From: Amarolinea sp964580725
GTDB taxonomy: Bacteria > Chloroflexota > Anaerolineae > SSC4 > Amarolineaceae
Direction: 5' to 3'
Assembly (NCBI GenBank): GCA_964580725.1
Contig: CAZOLV010000005.1
Span: 1-64,000, forward strand
Length of the DNA: 64,000 nucleotides
In this document: positions 42,686-52,258 of the stretch, one piece after another
How the letters are laid out: each line of letters begins with the position of its first letter
How positions within the stretch are numbered: position 1 is the first letter of the stretch
Position numbers and translations under genes: made by a program
Notes under the pieces: generated by a model
Databases searched by the model: none
Seen by the model: the letters and a program-made list of their open reading frames with translations, nothing else
What the model was told of the DNA's origin: nothing

Positions 42686-43855
42686 TCACAGTCCGGGGTG
42701 AAGCAAGAGCCGTGCGGGGGACGAACGCTGGCTGCGCAGCGCCAGCAGGGTGACGAACAGGGTTGCGCCGAGGGAGAGGATCATTGTCCAGGCCGAGGAG
42801 GGGAGCGGAAAACGTCCGATGAGGTGTTGGAAGCTGGCGGCGATCCCGGCGACGGCGAACAGCCAACGCTGTTGGCGCTGCTGCGCCAGAGCGTGGTCGA
42901 GGATCAGGCCGATGATCAGGTAAAACACGGGCGCGGCGGGGGCCATGAGTCGTTCGTTGTCGTAGCCAAACGCGGCGCTGGCCAACACGAGCGCCAGGTA
43001 GACCAGGAGGTAACGGCGGCTGTGCAGGAAGGCAATGACCTGACGCCAATAGATGAGCGGCAGGAAGCTGACCGGCAGGAAGGCGTTGATGAGCAGGCGC
43101 AGCCAGGTTTCGGGCAGCAGGAGCTTGGGGGCGGTGCGCGCCAGTTGCTCGAATAGGCCCAGGCCGCCGGTATGCTCGACGAAGAGGCGGATGAGGCCAA
43201 AGATGAGCAGACCGGGCAGCGCGGCCAGCACAAGAGCGCGCCCATGCATGGCGAACAGCCGGCCAGGGGCCGGCTGCGGCGCCGGACGTTCGAGCAGGAA
43301 GACGAGCGCGGTGGGTAGCAGGATCAAGGCGGTTTCGCGGGCAGCCAGACTCAGGGCAAATGCCAGAGCGAACAGCGGCCAGCGCTGCTGTTGCAGCGCC
43401 CAGAGCAGGATCACCAGGAAGATCAGCGTCAGGGTATCATTGAGCGCAAAGAAGTCCCAGACCAGAAAACCGAAGAGGTGCTTGTTGCAGACGAACAGGA
43501 AGACGGCCAGGGCGGCCGCCGTCGGCGTCAGGTTCGAGGCCAGGAAGAAGCGGTAGGTCAGGCCGGCCAGGGCCAGGGCGGCGACGACGGTGAGCAGACC
43601 ATAGGCGGCGGCGTCGGGCAGGGGGAGCAGGCCCGCCAGATAGGGGCCGAGCAGGCGAAAGGCGAAGGGCTGTTGGACGGCGCCGGTCAACTGCGGGGCC
43701 GCGGCGGTGATCTGACGGTAATGATAGAGATCCCAACTGGCGTAAGGTTCGACAAGGTACTCGATCTGTCCGTACAGAAAGATCAAGCCGCCGGTGGCCA
43801 GGAGCAGCGCCGCCAGTGGGCGCCAGGACCAAGTTTGCCGATTGGTGTCGTTCAT
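42686..43855 (-). CDS. Polytopic GT-C-like membrane protein
   Basis: 389 residues with about ten membrane helices. The first outer loop has acidic residues (YASWDLYHYRQI) and RLLGPYLAG follows, as in GT-C glycosyltransferases that use polyprenyl-linked sugars. The family cannot be fixed from sequence alone. It lies between the GT4 genes and the deacetylase in the polysaccharide locus. Confidence 0.75.
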   Translation of the reverse strand: MNDTNRQTWSWRPLAALLLATGGLIFLYGQIEYLVEPYASWDLYHYRQITAAAPQLTGAVQQPFAFRLLGPYLAGLLPLPDAAAYGLLTVVAALALAGLTYRFFLASNLTPTAAALAVFLFVCNKHLFGFLVWDFFALNDTLTLIFLVILLWALQQQRWPLFALAFALSLAARETALILLPTALVFLLERPAPQPAPGRLFAMHGRALVLAALPGLLIFGLIRLFVEHTGGLGLFEQLARTAPKLLLPETWLRLLINAFLPVSFLPLIYWRQVIAFLHSRRYLLVYLALVLASAAFGYDNERLMAPAAPVFYLIIGLILDHALAQQRQQRWLFAVAGIAASFQHLIGRFPLPSSAWTMILSLGATLFVTLLALRSQRSSPARLLLHPGL

Positions 43856-43905
43856 AGAGGAACGATTATAGCCAGCAAGTGAGATCGGTCAAGTAGGCTG
43901 GCAGT

Positions 43906-44376
43906 TCAGCCTGGACGACGGCCATACAAGATGAAGTCCATGATGATGTCGGCCAGTTGGCCCGGTTCTTCCTGATACGGGGTCAGGACGGCGGATTGGG
44001 CCTGGGCGATGGCGTCTGCCAGGTGGCGCAGGTCCTGGCACCAGATGAGGTGGCCGCGCATGGACATGGCGCGCAGCAGGTCATCCTGATGGTCGTCATA
44101 GCGGTCGTGATTGCTGACGGCGACCAGGCGTTTGCCCTTGCGCAGCACCTCGGTGACGACGCCGATGCCGCCGTGTGAAACGATGAGGCGGGCCTGGTCG
44201 AAGTAAGGTTCCAGGGAGGGAGCGAAGCGAAAGTATTCGGCCTGAGTGGGGACGTAGGCACCGTGGCCAATCTGCAAAAGGATGGGATGGCCGGCCGCGG
44301 CAAACTGCGGGGCGAGGTTGTCCAGAGCCTGGATGAGGGCGTCGAAGTCGCCGGCGCCAACGGTTGCAAAGATCAT
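43906..44376 (-). CDS. Alg13/PssE-like glycosyltransferase catalytic subunit
   Basis: 156 residues starting at the ATG 44376, which overlaps the previous stop (ATGA). It begins MIFATVGAGDFDALI and has VSHGGIGVVTEVLRKGK, the UDP-sugar-binding end of the MurG/Alg13 fold. It is only half a transferase and needs the membrane-bound Alg14/PssD-like partner encoded just upstream. Confidence 0.9.
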   Translation of the reverse strand: MIFATVGAGDFDALIQALDNLAPQFAAAGHPILLQIGHGAYVPTQAEYFRFAPSLEPYFDQARLIVSHGGIGVVTEVLRKGKRLVAVSNHDRYDDHQDDLLRAMSMRGHLIWCQDLRHLADAIAQAQSAVLTPYQEEPGQLADIIMDFILYGRRPG

Positions 44377-44882
44377 ACGAGCCTGCCCGCGTAGATCGCC
44401 TGGGGGACTTCGTGCTGGAGTTCTGGCCACTGGATGAAGAAGAGATGCGCCAGGCGTTTCATCAGGCGCCCGGTGAGCGAGAGGTGGGTCACGCGGGCGG
44501 CGCACTCGATGAAGATGATGCGAGCGCCCAACAGCCTGGCCCACAGGGCGACAGGAACCGCCAGGGCCGGCCCGGAGGTGACGACGGCATGGGGGCGGGC
44601 GTGCAGCACGACGAAGAAGGATTGCACGAAGGAGAGCAGCGTGCGCAGGATCTCTTGCCAGAGGGCATACGATTTGTAGCGGGAGCGGTTGATCCAGAAG
44701 ATGGGGCCAGGGTGGCGGATGTGCGCCGCCGAAACGTTGTCTTCGCGGGTGATGAGGTATTGGTAGCTGAAGGGGGCCTGGCGTGCGACAAACATCTCGA
44801 CCAGGCGCAAAACCTCGGCGGTATGACCGCCCTGCCCCAGAATGACGAGGACGCGCATGGTGGGGGCGCTCTGTTCAGTCAT
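44373..44882 (-). CDS. Alg14/PssD-like membrane-anchoring subunit
   Basis: 169 residues; the ATG at 44882 has AGGAG upstream (an inner ATG at 44858 is possible). VLGQGGHTAEVL near the start and VVTSGPALAVPVALWARLLGARIIFIE are characteristic. It recruits the Alg13-like partner to the membrane to add the second sugar of a lipid-linked unit. It overlaps both neighbours. Confidence 0.9.
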   Translation of the reverse strand: MTEQSAPTMRVLVILGQGGHTAEVLRLVEMFVARQAPFSYQYLITREDNVSAAHIRHPGPIFWINRSRYKSYALWQEILRTLLSFVQSFFVVLHARPHAVVTSGPALAVPVALWARLLGARIIFIECAARVTHLSLTGRLMKRLAHLFFIQWPELQHEVPQAIYAGRLV

Positions 44883-45843
44883 GAGCCTGCTCCTGCGCCG
44901 GGCGGCGGGCGCCGGCGACGCGTTCGTAGACGGAGAGTACCTGGCGGGCGACGGCGTCGCCGTCGAGGTGTCGAATGTGGTCGCGGCCGTTGCTGCGCTG
45001 GCCGAGGTCGAGCGCCTGGGCCAGGCAATCGGCGATGCTGGCGACGGTGGGGGCGCAGATGTGACAGCCCGCAACGTGGCCGATGAGCTGTGCCACGTCG
45101 CCGACGTCGGTCGAGACGATGGGGAGATTACAGGCCAGCGCCTCTTTGATGACCATGGGCGAGCCTTCGTAACTGGAGGTCAGGCCAAGAACATCGGCGG
45201 CTTGCATGAAGAGGGGGATGCGTTCGTGCGGCTGGCCGCTGGCGATGATCAGTTCGACAGGGCGGCCGGCCTCTTGCAGTTGGGCGACGGCCTGCTGCAG
45301 CAGATGGACCTGTTTTTCGGGGCGCGGTTCGCCCACGAAGACGACGAGCTGGCGGTGGTGCGGGAGACCCAGCGCGGTGCGGGCGGCGCTTCGATCGCCT
45401 GGGCGGAAGAGGTCGAGGTCTACGCCGCAGGGAATGATGGACACGTGCGAGAGGGGGGTGCGCAGGTCGTCGAGCACGCGGGGAGAGGTGACGATGACCC
45501 AGGCAGAGAGACGGGCGAGCCAGCGTGAGATTGGAGGCGTCCAGCCGATGGCGACTTCGCTGCCATGCAGGGTGAGGACGAGGGGCCAGGTCAACTGGCA
45601 GCGCGCCATGACGCCGCTGAGGACGTAGTGGGCGTGTACCAGGTCATAGCGATGGGTGAGGCTGCGTTGGAAGACCCTGGCGCCGCCGCGCAGGTAGTTG
45701 AAAGTGCTGCGTTGACCGTCGGCGAAGAGTACCTCGATTTCGACGCCGAGCCGGCGCAGGGCTTCGACTTCGTCGCGCACGAAGGTGCCGAAGTGAGGCC
45801 GGCGCGGGGATGGGTACATGTTGGTGACGACGAGGACTCGCAT
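44875..45843 (-). CDS. GT4-family glycosyltransferase (fourth in the locus)
   Basis: 322 residues from the ATG at 45843. GT-B fold with N-terminal VTNMYPSPRRPHFGTFV, the acceptor-side HGSEVAIG, IPCGVDLDLF, and the E-x7-E motif (EGSPMVIKE). A retaining nucleotide-sugar transferase; donor and acceptor unknown. It starts 4 bp after the preceding gene. Confidence 0.92.
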   Translation of the reverse strand: MRVLVVTNMYPSPRRPHFGTFVRDEVEALRRLGVEIEVLFADGQRSTFNYLRGGARVFQRSLTHRYDLVHAHYVLSGVMARCQLTWPLVLTLHGSEVAIGWTPPISRWLARLSAWVIVTSPRVLDDLRTPLSHVSIIPCGVDLDLFRPGDRSAARTALGLPHHRQLVVFVGEPRPEKQVHLLQQAVAQLQEAGRPVELIIASGQPHERIPLFMQAADVLGLTSSYEGSPMVIKEALACNLPIVSTDVGDVAQLIGHVAGCHICAPTVASIADCLAQALDLGQRSNGRDHIRHLDGDAVARQVLSVYERVAGARRPAQEQAHD

Positions 45844-45847
45844 GGCT

Positions 45848-47002
45848 TCAGGATTTTCTCGCTTCTTCGAATGTCTGCCAGTAGAGCGCATGATACCTGG
45901 CGGCGACGATTTCTGGCAAAAAACGGGCCTGCGCTTTCTGGCGCGCCTGCTGGCCGAGGGTACGACGCAGATCTGGGTCGTCGAGGATGGCGAGGGCGCG
46001 CGCGGCGAAGGCGTCTGCGTTGCCGGGCGGGGCGAGGAAGCCGGTGACGCCGTCGGCGACGAGGGAGGGGATGCCGCCAACGGCGGAAGCGACGACAGGG
46101 CGGCCGGCGGCCATCGCTTCGGTGACGGCCATAGGCACATGGTCATGATGCGAGGGATGGAGCAGCAGGATGCTGCTGGCCAGGGCTTCGATGACGCCGG
46201 CAGGCGGCAGGCGCCCGGCCAGTTCGATGGCGTCCTGCAGGCGGTGAGCGGCGATGCTCTGCAGGAGCTGGGCGTGATAGGCAGCGTCGGTGCTGGGGCC
46301 GAGGCAGCGCAGGACAACATTGGGGTGACGCTGGCGCAGGCGGGCGATGACGGGGGGCAGGAGCAGTTGCCCTTTCAGCGGGGCGAGGCTGCCGATGGCC
46401 AGCAGTTGGTTGGCGGTGGGAGCGGGGGGCAGTTGGAAGAAGAGCGGGGAGACTGGATTGTCGAGGCGGTGGATGTGACCGGAGGTGTGGGGGCGCAGGT
46501 AGGCTTCGCCGAAGGGGCTGAGGGCGACGATGTGACGGGCGCGGCGCAGGGCGAGCCGTTCGAGCAGCAGGAGCAGGGTGAGGGCGAGACGGTGCGAGGG
46601 GGGGGCGGGTTGGCGCAGTTCGCGGCCGGCGAGACCGTGTACGGTGTAGACGGTGGGCAGACCGAGGCGCAGGGCGGCCAGGGCATAGTCGGCCATGTGG
46701 GCGTTGACGACATGGGGCTGGATGCGGCGCAGCGTGCGGCTGACCCGTGCGATGTTGGCCAGAAGGTTGGGGGCGAGGCGCTGCGGCGGGCTGGCCAGGG
46801 CGTGAAAGGCGACGCCGTCTCGCTGGAAGGCGAGGTCGTGGGGCGTTTCGGGACGCGTGGAGACGACGTGCAGTTCCAGGTCGGGGTAGGCGCGCAGGGC
46901 CTGTACGAGATTGGCGGCGACGCTGTCAATGCCGCCGATGACTTCGTCGGGATGTGGGGGGTAGAAGGCTGCGAGCGCCACGCGCAGGCGCGCCGGTTTC
47001 AT
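45848..47002 (-). CDS. GT4-family glycosyltransferase (third in the locus)
   Basis: 384 residues. GT-B fold with GGIDSVAANLVQAL, TVHGLAGRELR, a nucleotide-binding GSLAPLKGQ, and the acidic motif where the first Glu is Asp (HDHVPMAVTEAMAAGRPVVA). The start overlaps the previous gene's stop by 4 bp. Confidence 0.92.
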   Translation of the reverse strand: MKPARLRVALAAFYPPHPDEVIGGIDSVAANLVQALRAYPDLELHVVSTRPETPHDLAFQRDGVAFHALASPPQRLAPNLLANIARVSRTLRRIQPHVVNAHMADYALAALRLGLPTVYTVHGLAGRELRQPAPPSHRLALTLLLLLERLALRRARHIVALSPFGEAYLRPHTSGHIHRLDNPVSPLFFQLPPAPTANQLLAIGSLAPLKGQLLLPPVIARLRQRHPNVVLRCLGPSTDAAYHAQLLQSIAAHRLQDAIELAGRLPPAGVIEALASSILLLHPSHHDHVPMAVTEAMAAGRPVVASAVGGIPSLVADGVTGFLAPPGNADAFAARALAILDDPDLRRTLGQQARQKAQARFLPEIVAARYHALYWQTFEEARKS

Positions 47003-48258
47003 GCGCTGCGCCCCCGGTCAGGATGATGGGCGCGCCGGTACAGTTCGTCGTAGACGGCGCGGGTGCGCAGGGCGATGGCGTGGGGGTGAAAACGCGTTTG
47101 GGCGGCCTGGTGTGCGGCGGCGCCCAGGCGTTGGGCAAGGGCGGGATCGGCCAGCAGGCGGCGCAGTTGGGCGGTGAGCAGGTCGCTGGCGCCAGGGGGG
47201 ACGAGAAGCCCTGTCTGGCCATCTTCGATCAGATCGGGGACGCCGCCAACGCTGGCAGCGACGATGGGGCAGCCGGCGGCCATGCCTTCAGCCAGGGTGA
47301 CGGGCGCTGTCTCTTGATGGGCGGCCAGGGCCAGCACGGCGCAGGCGGCCAGTTCCTGTTGCAGTTGGGCGACGGTGAGGCCGCCTAGTAGATGGATGCG
47401 ATGCGCCAGGCCGTGGGCGGCGATGGCGCGCTGGCAATCGGCGACGTAGGCCGGTTCGGAAGCGAATTCGCCGGCCAGGCGCAGATGGGCTTGCGGAAAG
47501 TCGGAGGCCAGATGGGCGAAGGCCTCGATGAGGTCAATGATGCCTTTGCGGGCGATGATGCGGGCCGGGCACAGGATGTTGGCGGCGCCATCGGCGGGGG
47601 GGATGCGGGCAAGGTCGAAGAAGGGGGCGGCGATGGGGTTTTCGATGGCGCTGAGATGGGCGCGCCGGGCCAGCCAGGGAAATTGGCGCAACAGGTAGGG
47701 ACTGATGATGATCAGATTGCGGGTGCGGGCCAGGCAGTAGCGTTCGTAGAGCAGGTCGAACTGCCAGCGCAGACGGGCGCCCCAACCGCCGCGCGGCATG
47801 GCCAGGCGCGCTTCCTGAGCCACGACGCCGTGCAGGGTGACGACGGCGGGTAGACCGCTGGAAATGGCGGCGTCGGCGTAGGTTCCGGCGCCGTGGGCGT
47901 GCACGACATCAGAGCGCACGCTGCGCAGGGCGCGGCGCAGCCAGTACCAGTCGGTGCGCAGCAGGAAAAGGCGACCGAGCGGAAGTTCGGGAACGCGATG
48001 AACGACGACGGGGCCATCGGTTTCGACGCTGATGCGCCGCACGGCCGGGCTGCCGCTGATGACGTGTACTTCGAGGCCGGGCAGGGCGGCCAGGGCGTGG
48101 GCCAGAATGTAGACGACGGCTTCGACGCCGCCGGTGATGCGGGTTGGGTCGGCGGGATAGAGACCCAAGAGGGCGATGCGGCTCGGCGCCGGCGGTAGAT
48201 CCGAACGATGGGGCCTGGTTTGGTCAGGCGGCGGCTGTGGACTGTGCGGCGATGCCAT
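46999..48258 (-). CDS. GT4-family glycosyltransferase (second in the locus)
   Basis: 419 residues. GT-B fold with GGVEAVVYILAHAL, TLHGVVAQEAR, ARIIARKGIIDLIEAF and the E-x7-E motif (ETAPVTLAE). The first 25 residues are Pro/Ser-rich and lie in the overlap with the O-antigen ligase gene (35 bp), so a start further in is possible. Confidence 0.92.
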   Translation of the reverse strand: MASPHSPQPPPDQTRPHRSDLPPAPSRIALLGLYPADPTRITGGVEAVVYILAHALAALPGLEVHVISGSPAVRRISVETDGPVVVHRVPELPLGRLFLLRTDWYWLRRALRSVRSDVVHAHGAGTYADAAISSGLPAVVTLHGVVAQEARLAMPRGGWGARLRWQFDLLYERYCLARTRNLIIISPYLLRQFPWLARRAHLSAIENPIAAPFFDLARIPPADGAANILCPARIIARKGIIDLIEAFAHLASDFPQAHLRLAGEFASEPAYVADCQRAIAAHGLAHRIHLLGGLTVAQLQQELAACAVLALAAHQETAPVTLAEGMAAGCPIVAASVGGVPDLIEDGQTGLLVPPGASDLLTAQLRRLLADPALAQRLGAAAHQAAQTRFHPHAIALRTRAVYDELYRRAHHPDRGRSA

Positions 48259-49657
48259 AGACGGCTCCCATGAAGAAGTAGAACATCAGGCTGGTGAGGG
48301 CGGCGGTGGCGACGTCGTAGGTGACGGCGGTGCTGGTCATGATGATGAGAATGGCCCAGCCGCCGGCGACGGCGCGGCGCTGCTGCGCAGAGGCGCTGTG
48401 CGCTATGCGCCGCGTGAAGCGCCAGAGATCGAGGGCGATCATGACAAAGCTGAGAGTGTAGGGGACGAGGGCGACGAGGCCGCCGGAGACGAGGACGAAG
48501 AGATACGAGTTGTGGGGGGCGGGGATATATTTGGCGATGCGGGGTAGCAGGCCCTGTTCGAGGGCGAGCTGGCCGAAGCTGGCGTAGCCTTGACCAAACA
48601 GTGGGGATTGGCGCCACAGGGTGAGGGCGACGGTGACGTTGTTGAGCCGGTCGGTCACGGAGGCCTCGTCGGTGAGCCGCTCCTGAATGACGGGGAGCTG
48701 GCTGAGAACCGGCCAGGCCAGGGCGCCGGCGACCGCGATGACGACGAGGGTGGGAACGACGAAACGACGCCAACGAGGCTCGAAGAGGGCCACGATGAGA
48801 ACGCCCAGAACGATGCCGGCCCAGCTGGCGCGGTTGTAGGTGTAGTAGGCGGCGATGATGAAGACGATGAAGATGATGAGGGCGATGAATAGCGTAAAGG
48901 TGCGCGTGGGGGATGCCGGGGAGGTGGGGGGCAGCAGGAGCAGGGCGGCGACGATGCTGAAGGCGAGGGGGACGCCGAAAAAGATGGGATTGCCGAGCAG
49001 ACTGACGACGCGGCGCAGGCCGGTTCCATAGGTAAACTGCACGGTGTCCAGGGCAAAGAGGACGCGGCCGGTCGCCTGTTCCTGTAGGATGAGGAAGGCG
49101 AGATAGAGGCCGATCAGGAGGACGCCGATGTAGACCAGGCGCAGATCGGCGGGACGGCGCGTCATCTGACGGGCCAGGAAGAAGGCGAGAAAGGGTAGCA
49201 GATAGGCGTCGAAGGCGGCCTGAATGCCGGCGCTGGGGCCGTAGACGGAGGTCAGCCCGCTGGCCAGTATGACGACGGCGACCAACAGCAGGATCAGTTC
49301 GATGAAGATGGGAGGCGCTAGGCGGATGCGGCGACGTGCGGCGCGCACGAGCAGCAGGAAGATCGTCCAACCGGCGGCCAGGCGCGCCATGCCGAGATCG
49401 GGGACGCCCTCGCCCAGGTGGATGTCCAGGTTCCAGAAGGGGGCGAAGGGGTAGAGCACGATCCAGGCGATGGTTCCGAGCAGCGGGTGTCGAGTGACGA
49501 GCAGCAGGACGAAGGCGTTCATGATGAACGCAACGGTCAGCGGCAGGCGCTGCGCATCCCACAGCGAGCGGCCGAGGAGGAGTCCGAGCGCAACGATGCC
49601 GAAGATGAGAACGGTTTGCTGAAGCCAGCGGGCGTGCAGAAGGCGCATTGGGTTCAT
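48224..49657 (-). CDS. O-antigen ligase/polymerase (Wzy-WaaL type)
   Basis: 477 residues with about twelve membrane helices. The Wzy_C-type loop SPLFGQGYASFGQLAL, followed by PAPHNSYLFVLVSGGL, carries the conserved His of this family. It either joins repeat units into a chain or transfers the finished chain to a lipid acceptor; sequence cannot separate the two. It overlaps the GT4 genes on both sides. Confidence 0.9.
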   Translation of the reverse strand: MNPMRLLHARWLQQTVLIFGIVALGLLLGRSLWDAQRLPLTVAFIMNAFVLLLVTRHPLLGTIAWIVLYPFAPFWNLDIHLGEGVPDLGMARLAAGWTIFLLLVRAARRRIRLAPPIFIELILLLVAVVILASGLTSVYGPSAGIQAAFDAYLLPFLAFFLARQMTRRPADLRLVYIGVLLIGLYLAFLILQEQATGRVLFALDTVQFTYGTGLRRVVSLLGNPIFFGVPLAFSIVAALLLLPPTSPASPTRTFTLFIALIIFIVFIIAAYYTYNRASWAGIVLGVLIVALFEPRWRRFVVPTLVVIAVAGALAWPVLSQLPVIQERLTDEASVTDRLNNVTVALTLWRQSPLFGQGYASFGQLALEQGLLPRIAKYIPAPHNSYLFVLVSGGLVALVPYTLSFVMIALDLWRFTRRIAHSASAQQRRAVAGGWAILIIMTSTAVTYDVATAALTSLMFYFFMGAVYGIAAQSTAAA

Positions 49658-50928
49658 GCCGGCCCCTGGCTGCCGAGAATGTCGTCGTAGAGCGCCTCGA
49701 CGCCGGCGACGTGTTGGGCTTGTGTGAAGCAGTGTTCGACGCGCTCTCTGCCGGCGGCGGCCAGGGCGGCGGCGCGCTGAGGGTGCTGCCAGAGGTCGCT
49801 GAGGGCGGTGGCCAGGGCAAGGGTATCGCCGGGAGGGGTCAGCAGGCCACTGACGCCCGGCTCGATGATCTCCAGAACGCCGCCGTCGGCGCTGGCGATG
49901 ACGGGCCGGCAGGCGGCCATGCCTTCGATGATGATGCGCCCAAAAGGTTCCGGTTCGACGGCGCAGTGACAGAGCAGGTCAATGGCGGCGAGGAGCTGCG
50001 GGATGTCGTTACGGTGGCCGGCGAAGGTCGTGCGCTGTGCGATGCCGAGACGGGCGGCGAGTTGGCGCAGGTCGCGTTCGAGTTCTGGTTCGGCGACGTC
50101 AGGGGCGCCGGCGATGAGAAGATGAGCGGTTGGGCAGTGTTGGGCGAACTCGGCGAAGGCCTGGAGGGCGATGTGGTGGCCTTTCCAGGCGACGAGCCGG
50201 CCAACGCTGCCAATGAGGAAGGCGTCGTGGGGGATGTGCAGTTCCTGGCGCACGGCGGCGCCGCGCAGGGTGGAGGGAAAGGCGGCCAGGTTAATGGCGT
50301 TGGGGACGATGCGGCTGCGGCGGGCGTGGGCGCCGGCCCGGCGCTGTTGATCGGCGACGGCTTGCGAGATGTAGATGAAGCCGGCGACGCGCTGCGTGAG
50401 CCAGCGATCAAGCCAGGTGAGCGGGTCGAGGGCGCGCACGTGACAAACGATGGGGCGACGCAGCCAGGAGGCGGCGAGAATGCCGGGGCGACTGACGGGC
50501 ACGATGTCGTTGAGATGTACGAGATCGGGCTGCTGCTGTTGCAGAAGGCGGTGCAGGCGACGGGCCTGGGGCAGGATGTCGCGCACGATGCGCAGCACCT
50601 GCCCGGCGCTTTGCCAGGCGGCGACGAAGGGGGGGAAGCGGCGCAAACGTGCGAATGGTGTGCTGCTGCGGGTCTGTTCGACCCAGGCGGGGTAATGGTC
50701 GCCCAGGCCCTGGCGCGAGCCGGTGAGGGCGATGCCGGCGGGAAAGACGCCGGCCTCCTGCAGGCGGGCGGCGGCCGGGTTGGCGGCGTTCAGGATGGCG
50801 GCCAGGCGATAGCGAGAGGCGGGCAGGCCCTGCGCCAGCAGTTGCAGGCTGACGATGGAGCCGCCCGGGCGCGGCGCCAGGTCAACGAAGGAGATGGTGC
50901 GCACGGCGGTGGTGTGAGCGATGGTCAC
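49654..50928 (-). CDS. GT4-family glycosyltransferase (first in the locus)
   Basis: 424 residues. GGSIVSLQLLAQGL at the start, VCHVRALDPLTW, VPNAINLAAF, SVGRLVAWKGHHIALQAF and the E-x7-E motif (EPFGRIIIE). It follows the chain-length gene by 19 bp and ends on the O-antigen ligase start. Confidence 0.93.
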   Translation of the reverse strand: MTIAHTTAVRTISFVDLAPRPGGSIVSLQLLAQGLPASRYRLAAILNAANPAAARLQEAGVFPAGIALTGSRQGLGDHYPAWVEQTRSSTPFARLRRFPPFVAAWQSAGQVLRIVRDILPQARRLHRLLQQQQPDLVHLNDIVPVSRPGILAASWLRRPIVCHVRALDPLTWLDRWLTQRVAGFIYISQAVADQQRRAGAHARRSRIVPNAINLAAFPSTLRGAAVRQELHIPHDAFLIGSVGRLVAWKGHHIALQAFAEFAQHCPTAHLLIAGAPDVAEPELERDLRQLAARLGIAQRTTFAGHRNDIPQLLAAIDLLCHCAVEPEPFGRIIIEGMAACRPVIASADGGVLEIIEPGVSGLLTPPGDTLALATALSDLWQHPQRAAALAAAGRERVEHCFTQAQHVAGVEALYDDILGSQGPA

Positions 50929-50947
50929 GGCGGCGATTCCGGCCTGG

Positions 50948-52228
50948 TCACTGTTGGGATTGGGGGTTCGATGGCCTGGAGGATGCGGAGACGAATTCGA
51001 GCAGGTAGGCGAGCACGACGCCGGCGGCGAGGGCCACGATGGCGCCGACCAGGGCCAGGCGCGCCGTTTGGGCCGGGGCGGGGTCGGTGGGGATGCGCGC
51101 TGGCTCGATTACCTGCAGGAAGCCGGAGTCGAGGCCCTGGTTTTCTTTGAGGCGGGCTTCGGATGTTTTGCCGACGAGGAAGTCAACGGCGTCGGCAGCG
51201 TAGGCGACATTGGCTGTGAGGATGTCCGCTTCGTTGCGCAGGCCGATCAGGGAGGAAAGTTCGGCTTCGCGCTGTGCGATCATCTGATCGAGGCGCGCCT
51301 GGGCGGCGCGCGCTTGCTGAATCTGGACGCGCTGCCCGACGATGAGACTGTCATAACGCAGGGCTTCATCCTGGAAGGTGCGCGCCCACTGCTGGCGGGC
51401 GTCGGCGCTCAAGCTGTCGCCGAGACGGGGGGGCGTGGGGGTCGCGTCCGGTGCGGTGGGGGTGGGAGTGGGGCGGGCGACGCGCGGGGTTGGGGTGGGG
51501 GTAGGCGCCAGCAGGGCGAAGGTCTGCGCTTGCGCTTGGGCGGCGGCGGCCTGATACAGCTCCAGGGCCGTTTGCGCCTGTTGTTCTTCGATGACCGCCT
51601 GGTCACGGTCGAGCCGCAGACGACGCAGTTCGGCTTGCAGGGCCTCGATTTCAGCGGAAGGCAGTTCGATGGCGTTGGCGAGCTTGAACTTGAGCAGGGC
51701 GTCCTGGGCGGCGGCCAGCTTTTGCCGTTCGGCGGCCAGTTGCGTTTCGACGAACTGCACGCTCTGGCTGACGGGGGCCAGGCGATATTCACGGTAGGCC
51801 TGTAAAGCGTGGTTGACATAAGTGGTGGCGATTTTCTCGGCCAGGTCGGGGCGGTCGGCGGTCGCCAGGACGGTGACGAAATCGTCTTGTTCTTCGAAGG
51901 TGAGGCGCTGTTGCAGGGCGTCGGCGTCCAGGTTGAGGCCCAGGTCGGCGATGGTCTTCCAGGCGATGTTACGGCCGCGCAGGAAAGAGAAGAACTCCTC
52001 GCGTGTGGCGATGATCTGCTCACGTCCGGGGACGTAGGAGGAGGGAGCGAAGAGGGTGACGGTGTCGGTTTCGACGGTCAAGACACGCAGGCGAACGCGT
52101 GCCTGGTAGCTGGGCGGGGTGGTGAGGCCGAGGTACAGGATCACACCGACGGTGACGGCGACCAGCAGCACGATCAACCAGGCGCGCCGCCGCACCACTG
52201 CCAGCGTGTTCAGGAATTCGTTGTCCAT
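50948..52228 (-). CDS. Wzz-type polysaccharide chain-length protein without kinase domain
   Basis: 426 residues from the ATG at 52228. Membrane helix one (about 15-35) is followed by a Wzz domain, a long coiled coil (about 145-230) interrupted by a Thr-Pro-rich segment (about 240-275), a second coiled part and a C-terminal membrane helix (about 390-415). There is no Walker kinase domain or tyrosine tail, so it sets chain length or exports without its own BY-kinase. It is first in the locus behind the promoter at 52555-52582; the leader has an unusual repeat. Confidence 0.88.
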   Translation of the reverse strand: MDNEFLNTLAVVRRRAWLIVLLVAVTVGVILYLGLTTPPSYQARVRLRVLTVETDTVTLFAPSSYVPGREQIIATREEFFSFLRGRNIAWKTIADLGLNLDADALQQRLTFEEQDDFVTVLATADRPDLAEKIATTYVNHALQAYREYRLAPVSQSVQFVETQLAAERQKLAAAQDALLKFKLANAIELPSAEIEALQAELRRLRLDRDQAVIEEQQAQTALELYQAAAAQAQAQTFALLAPTPTPTPRVARPTPTPTAPDATPTPPRLGDSLSADARQQWARTFQDEALRYDSLIVGQRVQIQQARAAQARLDQMIAQREAELSSLIGLRNEADILTANVAYAADAVDFLVGKTSEARLKENQGLDSGFLQVIEPARIPTDPAPAQTARLALVGAIVALAAGVVLAYLLEFVSASSRPSNPQSQQ

Positions 52229-52258
52229 CTCCGGTTCGATCCGACCATCCTTGCTGGG

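Noticed and set aside
45818..47026. 402-codon plus-strand frame opposite two GT4 genes
   Set aside because: Gly/Asp/Glu-rich shadow without motifs.
47712..49820. 702-codon minus-strand frame across the O-antigen ligase gene
   Set aside because: Rich in Arg, Pro and Ser as expected from an out-of-frame reading; only its last part follows the wrong frame of the GT4 gene.
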